NCBI GenBank assembly: GCA_027451605.1
Contig: DAIDJA010000105.1
Span: 1-6,454, forward strand
Reading direction: 5' to 3'
Length of the DNA stretch: 6,454 nt
From: Acidimicrobiales bacterium
Lineage (GTDB): Bacteria; Actinomycetota; Acidimicrobiia; Acidimicrobiales; JABEUL01
Below the pieces are notes generated by a model. That model saw only the letters and a list, made by a program, of their open reading frames with translations. It was not told the origin of the DNA and did not search any database. Shown in pieces: positions 4,556 to 6,454 of the stretch (position 1 is its first letter; every line of letters begins with the position of its first letter). The translations under genes were made by a program, and so were the position numbers.

Positions 4556-6004
4556 TTATTTAATAGTAATTGTTGCAGTGTATTCTTTGGTATCTGACGC
4601 TTTCCAGCCCGGAGAATACTCGGTCACGGTATCTGTCGGTCCCAATCGTACATTAAAGGTTAATCGGCGCCTTGAGTCGGCTTTAACTGTAATAGTTTGT
4701 TCTTTTAGTTTTGTCGTCTTTGATCCCGAACCGATAGTGACGGTGTACCATTCTCCTTGTTTGAAAAAAGACGGTGTTGTAATATCTGCCGATCCACTGC
4801 CTAAAATTTGGAATTTGGTCTTGCTCAAACCCCTTAAGGTGGCCATCTCCGTAACTTTACGATTGAATGAAATTGAGTATCCCCACTGAGTGAAAGATTT
4901 ACTGATCGAGCTATAAGTGAAATTTAAGGGCCACGCCTTGTTGTCGGTAAAATCTTTCATGATAATCGGCAGAGATTGTTGCAGATCTCGCTGCCAATAT
5001 GGCCACGAGTGAGTTCCCGGACCGTAGTTATCGGTAAAGGCAGATATGTGGTATTTCAGAAGCTGAAACTCCATCTCAACGGTTGCCAAATAAACTATCT
5101 TTTCGATACCCGTTGAAAAATCGCTCACCGTCGCAGAGCTGTCCAACGGGCCGGGAGTTCCGTTACCGCTGAATAGGAGCAATTTTGTATTTGAAAGATT
5201 TTGTACGAGGTCGGCGGGATCGTGTCCTCTCCATATTATTTGATCGCGACTAAAAGATCCGAACGGGGATGTGGCTTTACCGCCATCGCCTTCTGCCATT
5301 ATTCCCACAATAACTTTAGCCATCGGACCGGCAATGTTGGGAGGATAGGCGATATCGACGGCACCGGAAAATGATGCCGCAATTGAGAATACGTCCGGAA
5401 ACTGTGCGGCATATTCAAATGAACCGTATCCGCCCATTGAAAGTCCTACAATTGCCCTTTGGTCACGGTTATTTATGGTTCGAAATGTGTGGTCAATAAA
5501 TGGCACCAGTTGATTGATGTGAAATGTCTGCCATTGGGGAGATCCGCCTTTGTTGTCGTTGTACCAATTGGTATACCAGCCTCCGGAACCGGCTTCGGGC
5601 ATTACACAAATTACGGGTAAATTAGCCGTTAGGGACACCGCATTTCCGGAATCAATCCACGATTGATATTCCAAGCCGGTATTGGGTCCCGCACTGCCTC
5701 CGTGTAGAAGGTAAATGACGGGATACCTCTTTGACGTATCTGCCATATAGTTGGTCGGTAAGAGCACGTCAACATGAACCAGGAAATTAAGAGCGGTGGT
5801 TTTAAATGTAAAATCTATTAATCTTGAAGAAATCTGCTGTTTGCGAACCACCTTCAGTCCGTCAGCCACCGGTAAAGTTGTAGTGGGACTGCTTTTTGTA
5901 ACATCATTTGCCGTCACTCTACCGGGAGTACAGCCGGAAATAATTAAAGTAATGAATATAAGTAGACCGGCCAGGGGAAATCTAAAGCGACTAATCGATG
6001 ACAT
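4556..6004 (-). CDS. Secreted lipoprotein esterase, antigen-85/esterase-D-like, with C-terminal beta domain
   Basis: A 482-residue protein with a lipoprotein signal peptide: basic n-region, hydrophobic 10-22, lipobox IISGC, predicted lipidated Cys25. A Ser/Thr-rich linker leads to an alpha/beta-hydrolase of the putative esterase family (PF00756 type), about residues 60-355. HGG at 101-103 lies near the oxyanion hole, GLSMGG at 187-192 carries nucleophile Ser189, Glu301 in STGIEKIVY is the likely acid, and GTHSWPYW at 330-337 supplies His332. The blocks SGNGTP (279-284) and GTHSWxYW closely resemble the mycobacterial antigen 85 mycolyltransferases. Residues ~360-482 form a beta-rich domain (FTYSSISKSFTQWGYSISF, then GSGSADITTPSFF and RLGP) that I recall in actinobacterial secreted esterases. 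Substrate unknown: it could be a carboxylesterase or an acyltransferase, and mycolate transfer should not be assumed. It starts 6 nt after the decarboxylase-like gene, so the two are probably co-transcribed. Confidence 0.85.
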   Translation of the reverse strand: MSSISRFRFPLAGLLIFITLIISGCTPGRVTANDVTKSSPTTTLPVADGLKVVRKQQISSRLIDFTFKTTALNFLVHVDVLLPTNYMADTSKRYPVIYLLHGGSAGPNTGLEYQSWIDSGNAVSLTANLPVICVMPEAGSGGWYTNWYNDNKGGSPQWQTFHINQLVPFIDHTFRTINNRDQRAIVGLSMGGYGSFEYAAQFPDVFSIAASFSGAVDIAYPPNIAGPMAKVIVGIMAEGDGGKATSPFGSFSRDQIIWRGHDPADLVQNLSNTKLLLFSGNGTPGPLDSSATVSDFSTGIEKIVYLATVEMEFQLLKYHISAFTDNYGPGTHSWPYWQRDLQQSLPIIMKDFTDNKAWPLNFTYSSISKSFTQWGYSISFNRKVTEMATLRGLSKTKFQILGSGSADITTPSFFKQGEWYTVTIGSGSKTTKLKEQTITVKADSRRRLTFNVRLGPTDTVTEYSPGWKASDTKEYTATITIK

Positions 6005-6010
6005 GTTCTT

Positions 6011-6454
6011 TCAATTGGTATCCAAATCAATGTCGAGACTTTTTAAATATTGGCTAACCATAAAATAGTAACCGCAAATTAATATAAGTTCAACGGTAAT
6101 TTCATTCCCGAACAATGTAGTCGCCGCTTTAGCCAGGTCCTCACTTATGGCGCCGTTTGAAACTGTCTCGTCGGCAATTCGGAAGACTGTTAGGGCATCC
6201 GGGTTAATATCGATATCGTAATCACGGTCAGTCGTCGTGGCAGCTTTTATTAATTTGTCGTCCACACCGGTTCTTTTGGCAATATTTAGGTGATGGTGTA
6301 GTTCATATTTTGCCTCCGTGAGCGACCCGACGCGCAATATCATTAATTCACGTAATACCGGAGGAGTCTTGCTTTTAAGCAAAATTGCAGACCCTAGGGT
6401 CAGAAACTCCCGGACAAGTTCGGGAGCGTGGCAGGCCATTAAAGCCATATTTAA
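6011..6454 (-). CDS. Carboxymuconolactone decarboxylase-like protein (5' end outside window)
   Basis: A small all-helical protein of the carboxymuconolactone decarboxylase/AhpD-like superfamily. The core is RELMILRVGSLTEAKYELHH with His53 following: Glu49 and His53 match the conserved Glu and His of non-cysteine members, typically seen as 'YEWxxHxxIAxxxG'. A second half with LTVFRIADE (86-94) and VELILICGYYFMVSQYLKSL (119-138) matches the C-terminal helices. No CxxC redox pair is present, so peroxidase activity of the AhpD kind is unlikely. The frame stays open upstream of the Met at 6448 to the window edge, and the family normally begins a little earlier ('ALLARHPEL...'), so the true start is probably outside. 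The function of many members is unknown; they are often linked to aromatic or lactone metabolism. The TGA stop is 6 nt before the esterase start. Confidence 0.8.
   Translation of the reverse strand, partial: LNMALMACHAPELVREFLTLGSAILLKSKTPPVLRELMILRVGSLTEAKYELHHHLNIAKRTGVDDKLIKAATTTDRDYDIDINPDALTVFRIADETVSNGAISEDLAKAATTLFGNEITVELILICGYYFMVSQYLKSLDIDLDTN

Noticed and set aside
4578..4889. Plus-strand open frame of 103 codons opposite the esterase C-terminal domain
   Set aside because: It is a shadow of the well-supported esterase gene; no motifs and no Shine-Dalgarno.
5796..6068. Plus-strand open frame of 90 codons across the esterase start and the decarboxylase-like 3' end
   Set aside because: It opposes the lipoprotein signal sequence and the operon junction of two supported genes; no family resemblance.
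1..6454. CRISPR array, tRNA/rRNA gene, insertion sequence, phage or attachment site
   Set aside because: No spaced repeats, cloverleaf, transposase motifs or terminal inverted repeats were seen; the window is almost fully occupied by metabolic genes.

Overview
The window looks like chromosomal DNA from a moderately AT-rich bacterium, most likely a low-GC or deep-branching member of the Actinomycetota. Three things point that way. A small Cys-rich protein directly behind bioB matches the actinobacterial biotin synthase auxiliary protein BsaP. BioF, BioD and BioB all have the shortened actinobacterial motif variants. A secreted lipoprotein combines an antigen-85/esterase-D-like fold with a C-terminal beta domain that I associate with actinobacterial secreted esterases. 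The phylum call is inference from remembered family patterns; no rRNA or ribosomal protein gene is present to anchor it.

Layout. Positions 2-772 (+) hold the C-terminal part of a GH36-type alpha-galactosidase, cut by the window edge. It is followed after 10 nt by bioF (783-1889, +) and, 2 nt further on, by bioD (1892-2494, +). bioD ends at an in-frame TAA, but 33 further codons in the same frame (2495-2596) read like the missing BioD C-terminus. Converging from the other strand is a second set: bioB (3324-4376, -), bsaP (3121-3315, -) and an archaeal-type riboflavin synthase, ribC (2587-3063, -). Its stop codon abuts or overlaps the bioD extension. Upstream of bioB lies a 179-nt AT-rich intergenic stretch. 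Beyond it, also on the minus strand, are a carboxymuconolactone decarboxylase-like gene (6011-6454, running off the window) and, 6 nt downstream of it, the esterase lipoprotein (4556-6004).

How the genes work together. BioF, BioD and BioB supply three of the four late biotin steps (pimeloyl thioester to KAPA; DAPA to dethiobiotin; dethiobiotin to biotin). BioA (KAPA to DAPA) is not in the window. bsaP follows bioB so closely that the bioB stop codon lies inside the bsaP Shine-Dalgarno sequence, which fits a dedicated partner. The riboflavin synthase is metabolically separate and, by its family, looks laterally acquired. The GH36 enzyme and the esterase/decarboxylase pair have no clear link to biotin.

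The points most worth a second look are the archaeal-type riboflavin synthase in a bacterial locus, the apparent nonsense codon in bioD, and a BioB that lacks a cysteine at the usual second [2Fe-2S] ligand position while being paired with BsaP.
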